Under the pieces are notes generated by a model. That model saw nothing but the letters and a program-made list of their open reading frames with translations, did not search any database and was not told where the DNA came from. From Streptomyces jumonjinensis (GTDB lineage: Bacteria; Actinomycetota; Actinomycetes; Streptomycetales; Streptomycetaceae): a stretch of DNA of 46,187 nt. A program made the translations under genes and the position numbers. Positions 34,620 through 42,464 of this stretch are shown in pieces; the stretch's first letter is position 1; the number at the start of each line of letters is the position of its first letter. The stretch lies in NCBI RefSeq assembly GCF_009600885.1, contig NZ_VCLA01000141.1, positions 1 through 46,187 of the forward strand, in the 5' to 3' direction.

Positions 34620-35939
34620 TCAGGCCGCTGAGGGGAGGGGGCGGAGTTCGCGGGGGCGGGACGCGAAGTCGCGGAGGATGGCCGTCGCCGTACGGCGGGC
34701 GGAGAGCAGGGCGCCCTGGACCGTGCTCGTCGACCGGTGGTCGCCGCATACGTACAGACCCGACAGCACCCGCACCGGACGGTGCAGATCGTGCGGCGGT
34801 CGCATCGCCGGGACCGCGTACGGGTCGTGGTGGACCGCCAGCAGCTCCCAGTCGTCCGTCGGCACGCCGTACAGCCGCGCCAGCTGCGCCCGTACCTCCC
34901 CCTCCAGCCCCGGCGCGGGAGCCCCCAGCACCGTCGAGGAGATCAGCGCCCGGCCCTGCGGCGCCCGCAGGGGATCCACCTCGCTCATCACCGCGGTATG
35001 GGCGACCGGCCCGGCGCCGTCGCCGTCCAGCACCAGCGACGCGCCCGTGCCCGGCGCCCGGTCCGTCGTATGGTGCAGCACCGTCACCGGGTGGAACGGC
35101 GGCACCCGCAGCCCCGGCAGCAGCTCCGCCGCCTCCCGCGCCCCCGTCGCCAGGACCAGCGCCCGGCAGGACAGCTCGCCGTACTCCTCCGTGCTGACGC
35201 GGTTGATCGAGGTGTCCTTCACCTTCACCCCCGTGAGCACCGTGCCCTCCGGCAGCGCCGCCGCCAGCCGCTCCGGCAGCACCGACAGCCCGCCCTCCGG
35301 TACGCACAGCCGCCCCCGGGCGAAACCGCGCAGCGCCAGATCGGCGCACCGGCTCGACGTCGTCAGCTCCGGATCGCAGAGCAGCGCCGACAGCAGCGGG
35401 CGCAGCACTCCGTCGACCGTTCTGGACGGCAGCCCCCTGGCCGTCAGCGCCTGTGCCGCGGACCGCTCGGGGCGGGCCGTCAGCCGCTCCACCGAGGTCC
35501 CCGCGAGCCGGGCGAGGGACGCGCCGAGCCTGGCCTCGTCCAGGGGACGGGAGGCGCTCGCCAGGGCGCGTGCGACAGTCAGTGCGCCCCTTGTGCTCCC
35601 CGGTTCGCCCACCCGGCGGACGGCCTCCCCGGTCCGTTGCAGCCGGCCTTCGCCGTGCACGAGAACGCCCGGCGCGAAGGTGCGCAGGGTGACGTCCACG
35701 AGCGCGGCCGTGCGCCGCAGTTCGGAGTACGCGGTGCTGAGCAGCTGGCCCGCGTGGTCGAGCCGGAAACCGTCGATCTCCTCGGTGGCCATCCGGCCGC
35801 CGGGCCGGGACGCGGCTTCCAGGACGCTGACGCTGACCCCCGCTCTGGTCAGCAGGTGGGCCGCCGACAGCCCGGCGATACCGGCCCCGACGATGATGAC
35901 GTCCGCGTGATCCGCAGTGTGAGCGGTGCTGATGAGCAC
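34620..35939 (-). CDS. FAD-dependent oxidoreductase (amine oxidase/phytoene desaturase-like)
   Basis: 439 aa. GTG start at 35939 with GGGAGG seven bases upstream. The N-terminal dinucleotide-binding fold DVIIVGAGIAGLSAAHLL ends in VSVLEAASRPGGRM, as in flavin-containing amine oxidases and CrtI-like enzymes. The C-terminus has SGLYVCGDHRSTSTVQGALLS, the typical second FAD-contact segment. There is no transmembrane segment. No carotenoid gene is nearby, so pigment desaturation is not supported; amine or other alkyl oxidation is possible. The gene is followed by the dispersed module. Confidence 0.88.
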   Translation of the reverse strand: MLISTAHTADHADVIIVGAGIAGLSAAHLLTRAGVSVSVLEAASRPGGRMATEEIDGFRLDHAGQLLSTAYSELRRTAALVDVTLRTFAPGVLVHGEGRLQRTGEAVRRVGEPGSTRGALTVARALASASRPLDEARLGASLARLAGTSVERLTARPERSAAQALTARGLPSRTVDGVLRPLLSALLCDPELTTSSRCADLALRGFARGRLCVPEGGLSVLPERLAAALPEGTVLTGVKVKDTSINRVSTEEYGELSCRALVLATGAREAAELLPGLRVPPFHPVTVLHHTTDRAPGTGASLVLDGDGAGPVAHTAVMSEVDPLRAPQGRALISSTVLGAPAPGLEGEVRAQLARLYGVPTDDWELLAVHHDPYAVPAMRPPHDLHRPVRVLSGLYVCGDHRSTSTVQGALLSARRTATAILRDFASRPRELRPLPSAA

Positions 35940-36147
35940 GTGTGCCCCTCCCCAGGTCGGCGCTGCGCTGTGGGAGGTTCGCCCCCAACAGGCTCCCGGA
36001 ATGCCCGAGTTCGCATCGAGCGTAAGGAGGCGGGCCGCGCGGCGACGCGCGCATGCGGTGGGGCACCGTTGCGCGGGGGCGCATGCCCCGGGGCGCTCCC
36101 CGCCCAGGACCGCCCCGGCTCAGGGCGCGGAGCTCAGGGCGCGGGGC

Positions 36148-37041
36148 TCAGGACCGCAGCGCCGCCGTGATCGCCTCGTCGATCCCCGGGAAGGCGAAGG
36201 AGAACCCGGATTCCAGCAGCCTCACCGGCAGCACCCGCTGACTGGCCAGCACATCCCCCGCCATCTCCCCCAGCACTGCCCGCAGCGCGGTCTCCGGGAC
36301 CGCGAACAGCGTCGGCCGGCGCAGCACCCGGCCCATGGCCGCCGTGACCTCGCGATTGGTCACCGGATCAGGGGCCGTCAGATTCACCGGGCCCGACAGC
36401 GACTCCGTGTCCAGGATGTGCCGCAGCGCCGCGATCTCGTCATGCAGGGAGATGAAGCTCCAGTACTGGCGGCCGTCGCCCAGCCGCCCGCCCAGACCGG
36501 CCCGGAACAGCGGGAACATCCTGCTCCACGCGCCGCCCTGCCGGGAGACCACCAGCCCCGTGCGGGCCCAGGCCGTTCTGATGCCCGCCTCCCGCGCCGG
36601 TTCGGCCGCCGCCTCCCACTCCACGCACACCCCGGGCAGAAAGCCCTCGCCGGGCGGCGCGTCCTCGTCCACCGCGCGGTCCCCGGTGTCCCCGTAATAG
36701 CCGACCGCGCTTCCGCACAGCAGCACCCGGGGCGGGGTGTCCAGCGCGGTGACGGCCTCCGCCAGCGCCGCCGTGCCCAGCACCCGGCTGTCCCGGATCT
36801 CTCTGCGGTACGCCGCGGTCCAGCGATGGTCCCCGACCCCCGCACCCGCGAGATTCACCACGCCGTCACAGCCCGCCAGCCCCGCCGTGTCCACGAACCG
36901 CCGGCGGGGATCCCAGCTCACCTCGTCGCCCGCCCGCGCGGGCCGCCGCACCAGCCGCACCACCTCGTGCCCGTCCGCGCGCAGCGAGCGCGCCAGGGCC
37001 GTGCCGATGAGTCCGGAGGAGCCGGCGATCGCGATCCGCAT
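36148..37041 (-). CDS. TIGR01777 family epimerase-like protein (SDR39U1/YfcH type)
   Basis: 297 aa. ATG at 37041 with an AGGA site. N-terminal NAD-binding motif IAGSSGLIGTALARSL, then VVNLAGAGVGDHRW, LLCGSAVGYYGDTGDR, GQYWSF-like segment GRQYWSFISLHDE, and a C-terminal DUF1731 segment (GEMAGDVLASQRVLPVRLLE). These are the TIGR01777 hallmarks. The biochemical function is not known with certainty. It is divergent from the GNAT gene at 37085 with only 43 bp between starts. Confidence 0.9.
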   Translation of the reverse strand: MRIAIAGSSGLIGTALARSLRADGHEVVRLVRRPARAGDEVSWDPRRRFVDTAGLAGCDGVVNLAGAGVGDHRWTAAYRREIRDSRVLGTAALAEAVTALDTPPRVLLCGSAVGYYGDTGDRAVDEDAPPGEGFLPGVCVEWEAAAEPAREAGIRTAWARTGLVVSRQGGAWSRMFPLFRAGLGGRLGDGRQYWSFISLHDEIAALRHILDTESLSGPVNLTAPDPVTNREVTAAMGRVLRRPTLFAVPETALRAVLGEMAGDVLASQRVLPVRLLESGFSFAFPGIDEAITAALRS

Positions 37042-37084
37042 GAATCCATCCTGCCCCCCTGCCACCCCATGACACAGTTGTCGC

Positions 37085-37579
37085 ATGCACGAGTCGCACA
37101 TACGCCTCGCCCGGCCCGCCGACGACGCCGCCCTCGCCCGGCTCGACCGCGACACCTGGTCGCCCCTGCACGCCGTGTCCCCGCGGCCGGAGCCGCCGTA
37201 CAGCCCCTTCTTCGACGACCGGCACCGGCCCGAGGACCATCTCGTCGCCGAGGACGGCGACGGCACGGTCCTCGGCTATGTCCGCCTCGTCCCGCCCACC
37301 CCGCTGCCGTCCAATCGTCATGTACGCCAGATCCAGGGCCTCGCGGTCTCCGACGCGGCGCGCGGGCGAGGGATCGGCCGGGCGCTGCTGCGGGCCGCCT
37401 GCGACGAGGCGCGCGGACAGGGCGCGGTCCGTATCACCCTGCGCGTACTGGGGCACAACGCGCCCGCGCGTGCGCTGTACGCGTCCGAGGGCTTCACGGT
37501 CGAGGGAGTGCTGCCGGGCGAGTTCCTGCTCGACGGCGCGTACGTGGACGATGTGCTGATGGGCCGTGCCCTGGAATAG
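37085..37579 (+). CDS. GNAT-family N-acetyltransferase
   Basis: 164 aa. The N-terminus IRLARPADDAALARLDRDTW is the usual Acetyltransf_1 beginning. The acetyl-CoA pyrophosphate loop is IQGLAVSDAARGRGIGRALL, and NAPARALYASEGFTVEGVLP matches the C-terminal part. ATG at 37085 has almost no ribosome site and may be translated from a short or leaderless transcript. The stop is followed by 9-bp tandem repeats. The substrate is unknown. Confidence 0.88.
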   Translation: MHESHIRLARPADDAALARLDRDTWSPLHAVSPRPEPPYSPFFDDRHRPEDHLVAEDGDGTVLGYVRLVPPTPLPSNRHVRQIQGLAVSDAARGRGIGRALLRAACDEARGQGAVRITLRVLGHNAPARALYASEGFTVEGVLPGEFLLDGAYVDDVLMGRALE

Positions 37580-37603
37580 CCCCGATAGCCCCGATAGCCC
37601 CGG
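37577..37603. repeat. Three 9-bp tandem repeats at a GNAT stop codon
   Basis: tagccccga, tagccccga, tagccccgg; the first tag is the stop codon of the GNAT gene. The unit therefore supplies spare stop codons in the same frame. Confidence 0.85.
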
Positions 37604-37614
37604 TACGCACGCGG

Positions 37615-38136
37615 TCAGCCGGGTCCGAAGCGCTCCCAGAGCCGGGGGAAGCGGTCGGCCAGCGCCGCGTCGTCGTCGAAGTCGAAGGGGGCGCCCACGG
37701 GCTCCGCCGGCTGGGGAGGAATCCCCAGATCCGGCGCCACCACTCCCGTGAGCTGCTCATACGCCTCATCCGCCGCGTACCCCAGCTCCTCGCCGTCCCC
37801 GTCGACATCGTCGTCGAAGTCTTCGAGCAGCTCGGCGAGCGCGTCGGGTTCATGCACCGCCCCCTCGAAGATCTCCCGGCCCTGGCCGATCAGCCAGCAG
37901 CGGAAGTAGTCGAAGACGTCATCGCTCGCCCCGTTCAGCAGTACGGCCGCGGCGCCCCACAGATCCCAGGTGTACGCCCGGTTGTAGCGGGCCTCGAAGT
38001 GCCGGGCGAAGTCCAGCACGGAGTCGGGGTCGAGCCGCATCAGCCGCTCGACCAGCAGATCCGCGTGATCCTCGGGATCTCCCTCGGCGGCCTCGCGGGT
38101 GCTGTCCACGATCTCCCAGAACTCCGTCTCGTCCAT
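37615..38136 (-). CDS. DUF4240 domain protein
   Basis: 173 aa. The N-terminal core MDETEFWEIVDSTREA and LRLDP-like segment LMRLDPDSVLDFARHFE, followed by YTWDLWGAAAVLLNGASDDVFDYFRCWLIGQG, is the DUF4240 pattern. The C-terminus is acidic (DDDVDGDGEE, PFDFDDDAALADRFP). The function is unknown. The ATG at 38136 gives MDETEFW; an upstream in-frame extension without a ribosome site is rejected. It is convergent with the GNAT gene and divergent from the SDR. Confidence 0.88.
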   Translation of the reverse strand: MDETEFWEIVDSTREAAEGDPEDHADLLVERLMRLDPDSVLDFARHFEARYNRAYTWDLWGAAAVLLNGASDDVFDYFRCWLIGQGREIFEGAVHEPDALAELLEDFDDDVDGDGEELGYAADEAYEQLTGVVAPDLGIPPQPAEPVGAPFDFDDDAALADRFPRLWERFGPG

Positions 38137-38258
38137 CACGGGTCCAGCATCGTGGCTCCCGGGTGGCGGCGCACGTGGAGCCGTCGAAGAACCGATGCCC
38201 CGCAACGGCCGTGAAAGGCGGACAGAAGGTGTCGGGTATCCGTGCGACGGTCGTTCAC

Positions 38259-39209
38259 ATGACGACAACCGATACCTCACGGACGGCGCTCACGGGGAAG
38301 GTGGCGCTGGTCGCGGGGGCCACCAGGGGCGCGGGACGCGCCATCGCCGTACACCTCGGAGCGGCGGGCGCGACCGTCTACGCGACCGGACGCACCACCC
38401 GCGAACGGGTCAGCGAGATGGGCCGGCCGACGGAGACCATCGAGGAGACGGCCGAACTGGTCGACGCGGCGGGCGGCCGGGGCATCGCCGTCCCCACCGA
38501 CCATCTGGAGGCCGAACAGGTCCGGGAGCTGATCGCCCGCGTCGACCGCGACCACGGCCGCCTCGACATCCTGGTCAACGACGTCTGGGGCGGGAATCCG
38601 CTGCTCGACTTCGACACCCGGATGTGGGACGTCGAGCTGGACCGGGGGCTGCGGATGATCGACCTCGGCGTCAGGAGCCACATCATCACCAGCAGCATCG
38701 CGCTGCCTCTGCTGGTACGGAGGCCCGGCGGACTGGTCGTCGAGGTCACCGACGGGACCGCCCGCACCAACCAGGGCTTCCGCGAGAATTTCTACTACGA
38801 CATCGCGAAGAACACACCGATCCGGATGGCCTACCTCCTGGGCGAGGAGCTCAGGGAAGCGGAGGGCACGGCGGTGGCGGTCACCCCCGGATTCCTCCGC
38901 TCCGAGGAGATGCTCGACCACTTCGGCCTCACCGAGGAGAACTGGCGCGACGGGATCGGGGCCCAGCCCCACTGGGCGCTCTCCGAGTCCCCCGCCTATC
39001 TCGGGCGTGGCCTCGCCGCGCTCGCCGCCGATCCGGAGCGGTGCCGCTGGAACGGGCAGTCGCTCGACAGCGGGCAGCTCGCCAGGGAGTACGGCGTCAC
39101 GGACGCGGACGGCAGCAGGCCGGACGTCTGGGGGTACATGCTGGCGGAGCGGGCCGTGGCGGAGGGCACTCCGGGCGCGGTCGCTCCGTCGCTCGCGGAC
39201 TACCGCTGA
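38259..39209 (+). CDS. Short-chain dehydrogenase/reductase
   Basis: 316 aa. Cofactor motif VAGATRGAGRAIAVHLGAAG followed by VYATGRTTRE; the NNAG position reads LVNDVWGGN; catalytic Ser is near ITSSIALPLL and the YxxxK motif is YYDIAKN. The C-terminal part contains AVTPGFLRSEEM (PG motif). It resembles SDRs of the YpfD/YkvO or FabG-like kind with a longer C-terminus; the substrate is unknown. ATG at 38259 lacks a strong ribosome site; an upstream frame to 38163 exists but starts poorly. A repeat-rich tract follows the stop. Confidence 0.9.
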   Translation: MTTTDTSRTALTGKVALVAGATRGAGRAIAVHLGAAGATVYATGRTTRERVSEMGRPTETIEETAELVDAAGGRGIAVPTDHLEAEQVRELIARVDRDHGRLDILVNDVWGGNPLLDFDTRMWDVELDRGLRMIDLGVRSHIITSSIALPLLVRRPGGLVVEVTDGTARTNQGFRENFYYDIAKNTPIRMAYLLGEELREAEGTAVAVTPGFLRSEEMLDHFGLTEENWRDGIGAQPHWALSESPAYLGRGLAALAADPERCRWNGQSLDSGQLAREYGVTDADGSRPDVWGYMLAERAVAEGTPGAVAPSLADYR

Positions 39210-39218
39210 GGAGCGGCG

Positions 39219-39332
39219 TCAGCGGTCTGTCGTCGGCCGTCTGTCGTCGGCGGTTCGTCGTCGGCGGTCCGTCGTTCAGCCGTGAGCCGTGAGCCGTGAG
39301 CCGTGAGCCGTGAGCCGTGAGCCGTGAGCCGT
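39219..39332. repeat. Heptamer minisatellite with preceding 14-bp degenerate repeats
   Basis: Seven perfect head-to-tail copies of gagccgt (39284-39332) preceded by gccgt, i.e. a 7-bp unit. To its left, about 39219-39275, imperfect copies of cggcggtccgtcgt-like units (ending tcgtcgg) precede it. All lie between the SDR stop and the LuxR gene stop. Confidence 0.9.
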
Positions 39333-39417
39333 CCGTCGTCCGGCGGCCCAGGGCCTTCTCGCCCGGCGGCCTCTCCCCGGGCCTCCCCGGGCCCCCGCCC
39401 GGCCGGCGAGGGCCCGC

Positions 39418-40413
39418 TCAGGGCTCCGCCGGGAGCCAGCCGCGCTGCGCCGCCCGTACGCCCGCCTCGAAACGGCTCCGCGCCCCCAGCCGCTCCATCA
39501 GCTCATTCGCGATCCGGCGGGCCGTCCTCGGGGACACGCCGAGCCGCTTGGCGACCGCGTCGTCCGTGTGTCCCTCCGCCAGCAGCCGGATCGCCAGCGA
39601 CTGCTGGGCCGTGAGCCCGTGCGGTCCGCGCGCCGCCGCCTCTCCCAGGGGCTGCGCGGACGCCCAGACCCCCTCGAACAGCGCGCACAGGGCGGTCAGC
39701 ATGCCCTGACCGGTCAGGACGACCGCGCCGGCCGCCGTGTTGTCGCTGCTGACCGGGATCACCGCGGTCGACCGGTCCACGATCAGCATCCGGGTCGGCA
39801 GCGAGGCGGCGGTACGCACCTGACCGCCCAGGCTCGCCAGCCAGTTGGCGTGCGCGATGGACGGCCGGCTGTTGCGCACGCTGTCCAGATAGACCGTCCG
39901 CATCCGCACCCCCCGCCCGAGGAGCTGCTCGTTGAGCGGCCGGGAGGAGGCGATCGCGGTCGGTGTCAGCGCCGCGTCGGGGGAGAAGGCGAGCAGCTCC
40001 TCCCGCAGGTCCCGGGTGAGTGCCACCAGCCGGTCGCGGACCGCGTCCAGACCGATGAGCTGCTCCACACCCGGATGCGGGGTGGCGGGGCGCAGCTCCG
40101 CGTACTCCGATATCAGCCGGGCCGCCGAGGCCCGCGACGCCTCCAGGCGCTGCTGCTCGGCGGCGAGCTCCGACTGTCTGCGGGCCATCAGGATCTCCAT
40201 CCCGATGTCCGGTGAGACCACCCGCAGCCGTCCCGATGCATCGGCCGGCGCCCGGACCAGGGCCAGCTCGCTGAGTTCGTCCAGCGCGTCCCGCACCTCC
40301 GCCTCCGGGGCGTCGACCGCCTCCGCGATCCCCGTCACTCCCGCGTCCGGGTGCAGCAGCATGGCGCGGTAGACGGCTTCGGCGGCGACGCTCAGACCGA
40401 GGCCGGTGAGCAT
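39418..40413 (-). CDS. Orphan LuxR-family regulator with TrmB-like N-terminal wing
   Basis: 331 aa. ATG at 40413 has GGGGGA close upstream. The N-terminal 60 residues form a TrmB-like winged helix (LTGLGLSVAAEAVYRAMLL, TGIAEAVDAPEAEVRDALDE). A central region (residues 100-245) reads VIPVSSDNTAAGAVVLTGQG and resembles the ligand-sensing or phospholipase-D-like domain in such proteins. A C-terminal LuxR HTH (LTAQQSLAIRLLAEGHTDDA, then VAKRLGVSPRTARRIANELM) follows. No receiver domain is present. It faces the small 104-aa gene divergently across 185 bp. Activator or repressor of neighbours is inferred. Confidence 0.88.
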   Translation of the reverse strand: MLTGLGLSVAAEAVYRAMLLHPDAGVTGIAEAVDAPEAEVRDALDELSELALVRAPADASGRLRVVSPDIGMEILMARRQSELAAEQQRLEASRASAARLISEYAELRPATPHPGVEQLIGLDAVRDRLVALTRDLREELLAFSPDAALTPTAIASSRPLNEQLLGRGVRMRTVYLDSVRNSRPSIAHANWLASLGGQVRTAASLPTRMLIVDRSTAVIPVSSDNTAAGAVVLTGQGMLTALCALFEGVWASAQPLGEAAARGPHGLTAQQSLAIRLLAEGHTDDAVAKRLGVSPRTARRIANELMERLGARSRFEAGVRAAQRGWLPAEP

Positions 40414-40597
40414 GGGTCCCCCAGGGTGTCGGCACACACGATCACCGCCGATCATCGCAGAGTGTTCCAGGAGCCCTCATACGGACCGGCTTCCGCAGGT
40501 AAGCGGTGCGGGCGGCGGTGCGGCCGTTTCCGGCCGGGGCCGTAAGCGGCCCGTCCCCATCGCCCGGCGGCGGGGCGCGGGGCCGGACCCTGGGGGC

Positions 40598-40912
40598 ATG
40601 TATCTCGTACACGCCCGCTTCGAGACCCTCGCCGCGGAAGTGCCCCCCGGGATCAGGGAATTGGCGCGGGCGCTGCTGGCGTCCGATGACCGGGTCGAGC
40701 ATCTCTCCGTGCACACCCGGTCGTCCCACCGGTTCACCCTGGGCTTCTATCTGCGCGCGGACTCGCTGGCGTGGGCCGAGGAGCACGTGGAGCGGGTGAG
40801 CCACCGGCTGCTCTCCACCGGACGGCTCCCGTCCGCCCGGCTGCTGGAGGCCAGGGTGCCGCTGCTGCTGCCGGAACTCCGGCCGCCGCCGGGGCAGGGG
40901 CCCGTGTCCTGA
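40598..40912 (+). CDS. Small protein of unknown function (104 aa), divergent from LuxR regulator
   Basis: ATG at 40598 after a close GGGGG. No signal peptide or membrane helix. It starts MYLVHARFETLAAEVPPGIR and contains LASDDRVEHLSVHTRSSHRF, FTLGFYLRADSLAWAEEHVE and RVSHRLLSTGRLPSARLLEA. The alternating strand-helix pattern suggests a small alpha/beta fold. No family recognised. It lies between the LuxR regulator and the secreted-peptide gene, on the same strand as the peptide and about 200 bp from it, so it may be part of the same unit. Confidence 0.75.
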   Translation: MYLVHARFETLAAEVPPGIRELARALLASDDRVEHLSVHTRSSHRFTLGFYLRADSLAWAEEHVERVSHRLLSTGRLPSARLLEARVPLLLPELRPPPGQGPVS

Positions 40913-40997
40913 CGCCGCTGCCCCAGGTGCCGGGGCGGCGGCGCTGGCCGCATCCGTCCAAGGCCGATTCGGGCCGGTGGAATGTTCTTCTCCCTCC

Positions 40998-41015
40998 GCT
41001 GAGCCGCGGCTTAGC
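40998..41015. promoter_or_regulatory. 18-bp palindrome upstream of the secreted-peptide gene
   Basis: GCTGAGCC-gc-GGCTTAGC, 7 of 8 arm positions paired, 102 bp before the peptide start. It lies in the non-coding span between the 104-aa gene and the peptide. Candidate operator for the LuxR or WYL regulator on either side. Confidence 0.5.
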
Positions 41016-41116
41016 TGGGTCTCACCGGGACGGGACCACGCCACCGCGGGGCGGGACGGACCGGGATCACCCTCGCCGACGCGCCGTCAGGCACGCCCGA
41101 AAGGACATCAGCGGAC

Positions 41117-41281
41117 ATGAGCACCAGCCGGATCAGCAAGGCCGCCGCGGTCGCCGCCCTCACCCTCGCCCTCACGGCCCCGGTGATCGCCTCTTCCCAG
41201 GCCGGCGCTCCCCATGCCGCCGTGTCCGCCGCCGCCGGAGCCCCGGCCGGGGCCGGGCTGTACGACATGAGCTGGCAGTAG
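41117..41281 (+). CDS. Small secreted peptide (54 aa)
   Basis: ATG at 41117 preceded by AAAGGAC ten bases upstream. The N-terminus is a clear signal peptide: MSTSRISK, then a hydrophobic core AAAVAALTLALTAPVIA and probable cleavage after ASSQA. The mature part would be about 25 residues, rich in Ala and Gly and ending GLYDMSWQ. No modification enzyme or transporter gene is next to it, so it is not an obvious lanthipeptide or other processed peptide. A 15-bp-stem hairpin follows the stop. It lies among an LuxR regulator, the 104-aa protein and a WYL regulator; a signal peptide or small extracellular factor is a guess. Such short ORFs are easily missed. Confidence 0.6.
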   Translation: MSTSRISKAAAVAALTLALTAPVIASSQAGAPHAAVSAAAGAPAGAGLYDMSWQ

Positions 41282-41305
41282 TCGTCGGCCGGCGTCCATG
41301 TGCCC

Positions 41306-41343
41306 GGCCCGCACCCCCTCACGGCGGCGAGGGGGCGCGGGCC
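41306..41343. terminator. Terminator after the secreted-peptide gene
   Basis: 15-bp stem with one mismatch (ggcccgcaccccctc / gagggggcgcgggcc), 8-nt loop; 24 bp after the peptide stop and 34 bp before the WYL gene's stop on the opposite strand. Confidence 0.75.
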
Positions 41344-41377
41344 GTATCCCCTCTCGGCGGGCCGTCTCCCGGTCGGC

Positions 41378-42352
41378 TCAGCGGTAGAGCCGGGCGGTGC
41401 GCTCCGCCGTCCGCGCGAACAGCGTCCGCAGCTCCACGGGCTCCAGCACCTCCACCTCGGGCCCCAGCGCGAACAGCTGGTCGAAGGCCACCTCGACGGA
41501 CTCGACCGGCAGCGTCAGCCTCACCCGGCCGTCCGCGTCCGGCGCGTCCGCCGCGGCCAGCGCCGCCCGGGCCGCCTCCCGGTCGGTGGCGTACGGCAGT
41601 CTGCGCGCCCCCTCCGCCGTCACCCGGATCACCGCCTCGGCCCGCAGGATCGACCGCGCGAACTGCGCCGCCCGCTCCGCCCAGAAGCCCGGCAGATCGA
41701 ACTCCCCGTCCCGGTCGAAGACCTCCCCGTCCGGCCCGGGGCGAACCGAGACGAAACGGTCGAGCCGGTACACCCGGAAGGAACCCGCCGTCCGGGCGCA
41801 GAGGTACCAGACGCCCGCCTTCAGCACGAGACCGTACGGATCGAGCTCCCGCTCCACCTCCGCCCCGGCGCCGTCGCGGTAGACCGCCCGGATACGGCGG
41901 TCCCGCCACACCGCCTCCGCCACCACCGGCAGCAGCGGCGGGGTCCCGGGCTCCTGGTACCAGCCCGGGGCGTCCAGATGGAAGCGCTGGGCCGCGGTGT
42001 GCGGGGCGTCGCTGAGCGAGGGCAGCAGCGCCGCCGACACCTTCAGCCGGGCCGCCGACGCGGCGTCCTCCAGGCCCATCTCCCGCAGCGCGCCCGGCAG
42101 CCCGGAGAGAAAGAGCGCCTCGGCCTCGCTGCGGCCCAGTCCGGTCAGCCGGGTGCGGTAGCCGCCGATCAGCCGGTAGCCCCCGGCACGGCCCCGGTCC
42201 GCGTAGACCGGGACCCCCGCCTCGGAGAGGGCGAGCGCGTCCCGGGTCACGGTCCGCTCCGAGACCTCCAGCTCACGGGCGAGCTCGGCCCCGGTCATGG
42301 AGGGCCGGGCCTGGAGAAGCAGCACCATCTTGATCAGCCGGGCAGCGCGCAT
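41378..42352 (-). CDS. WYL-domain transcriptional regulator (DeoR-type HTH)
   Basis: 324 aa. N-terminal helix-turn-helix GAELARELEVSERTVTRDAL followed by GVPVYADRGRAGGYRL, the normal start of HTH_11-WYL regulators. Then WYL_2/WYL motif with AVYRDGAGAEVERELDPYGL and GVWYLCARTAG, and a C-terminal wing (ELRTLFARTAERTARLYR). ATG at 42352. Family knowledge: WYL proteins bind nucleotide or small ligands and repress neighbouring genes. It reads toward the peptide gene and shares the terminator at 41306-41343. Confidence 0.92.
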   Translation of the reverse strand: MRAARLIKMVLLLQARPSMTGAELARELEVSERTVTRDALALSEAGVPVYADRGRAGGYRLIGGYRTRLTGLGRSEAEALFLSGLPGALREMGLEDAASAARLKVSAALLPSLSDAPHTAAQRFHLDAPGWYQEPGTPPLLPVVAEAVWRDRRIRAVYRDGAGAEVERELDPYGLVLKAGVWYLCARTAGSFRVYRLDRFVSVRPGPDGEVFDRDGEFDLPGFWAERAAQFARSILRAEAVIRVTAEGARRLPYATDREAARAALAAADAPDADGRVRLTLPVESVEVAFDQLFALGPEVEVLEPVELRTLFARTAERTARLYR

Positions 42353-42373
42353 GGCTCCATCATCGCCTCGGCC

Positions 42374-42423
42374 GCTCCGGGAAGCGGAACCGGCTCCGGG
42401 GAGCGGAACCGGCTCCGGAAAGC
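42374..42423. repeat. 19-bp direct repeats
   Basis: gctccgggaagcggaaccg (42374-42392), gctccggggagcggaaccg (42393-42411) and a partial third copy gctccggaaagc; one base differs between the first two. Lies between the WYL start and the MerR terminator. Confidence 0.85.
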
Positions 42424-42452
42424 CCGGCCCGGGGGCAGGCCCCCGGGCCGGG
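42423..42452. terminator. MerR gene terminator
   Basis: Perfect 14-bp stem (cccggcccgggggc) with a very short loop, 13 bp past the MerR stop codon. Confidence 0.8.
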
Positions 42453-42464
42453 AACCGGACCGGC

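Noticed and set aside
34620..35939. Carotenoid desaturase (CrtI)
   Set aside because: Only the FAD-binding motifs match; no crtB, crtE or crtY gene is nearby, and the protein is shorter than typical CrtI.
39284..39332. CRISPR-like array
   Set aside because: Seven tandem copies of only 7 bp without spacers and no cas genes; a minisatellite.
41117..41281. RiPP (lanthipeptide or lasso) precursor
   Set aside because: No modification enzyme, protease or ABC transporter is adjacent, and the leader is a Sec-type signal peptide; kept only as an unmodified secreted peptide.
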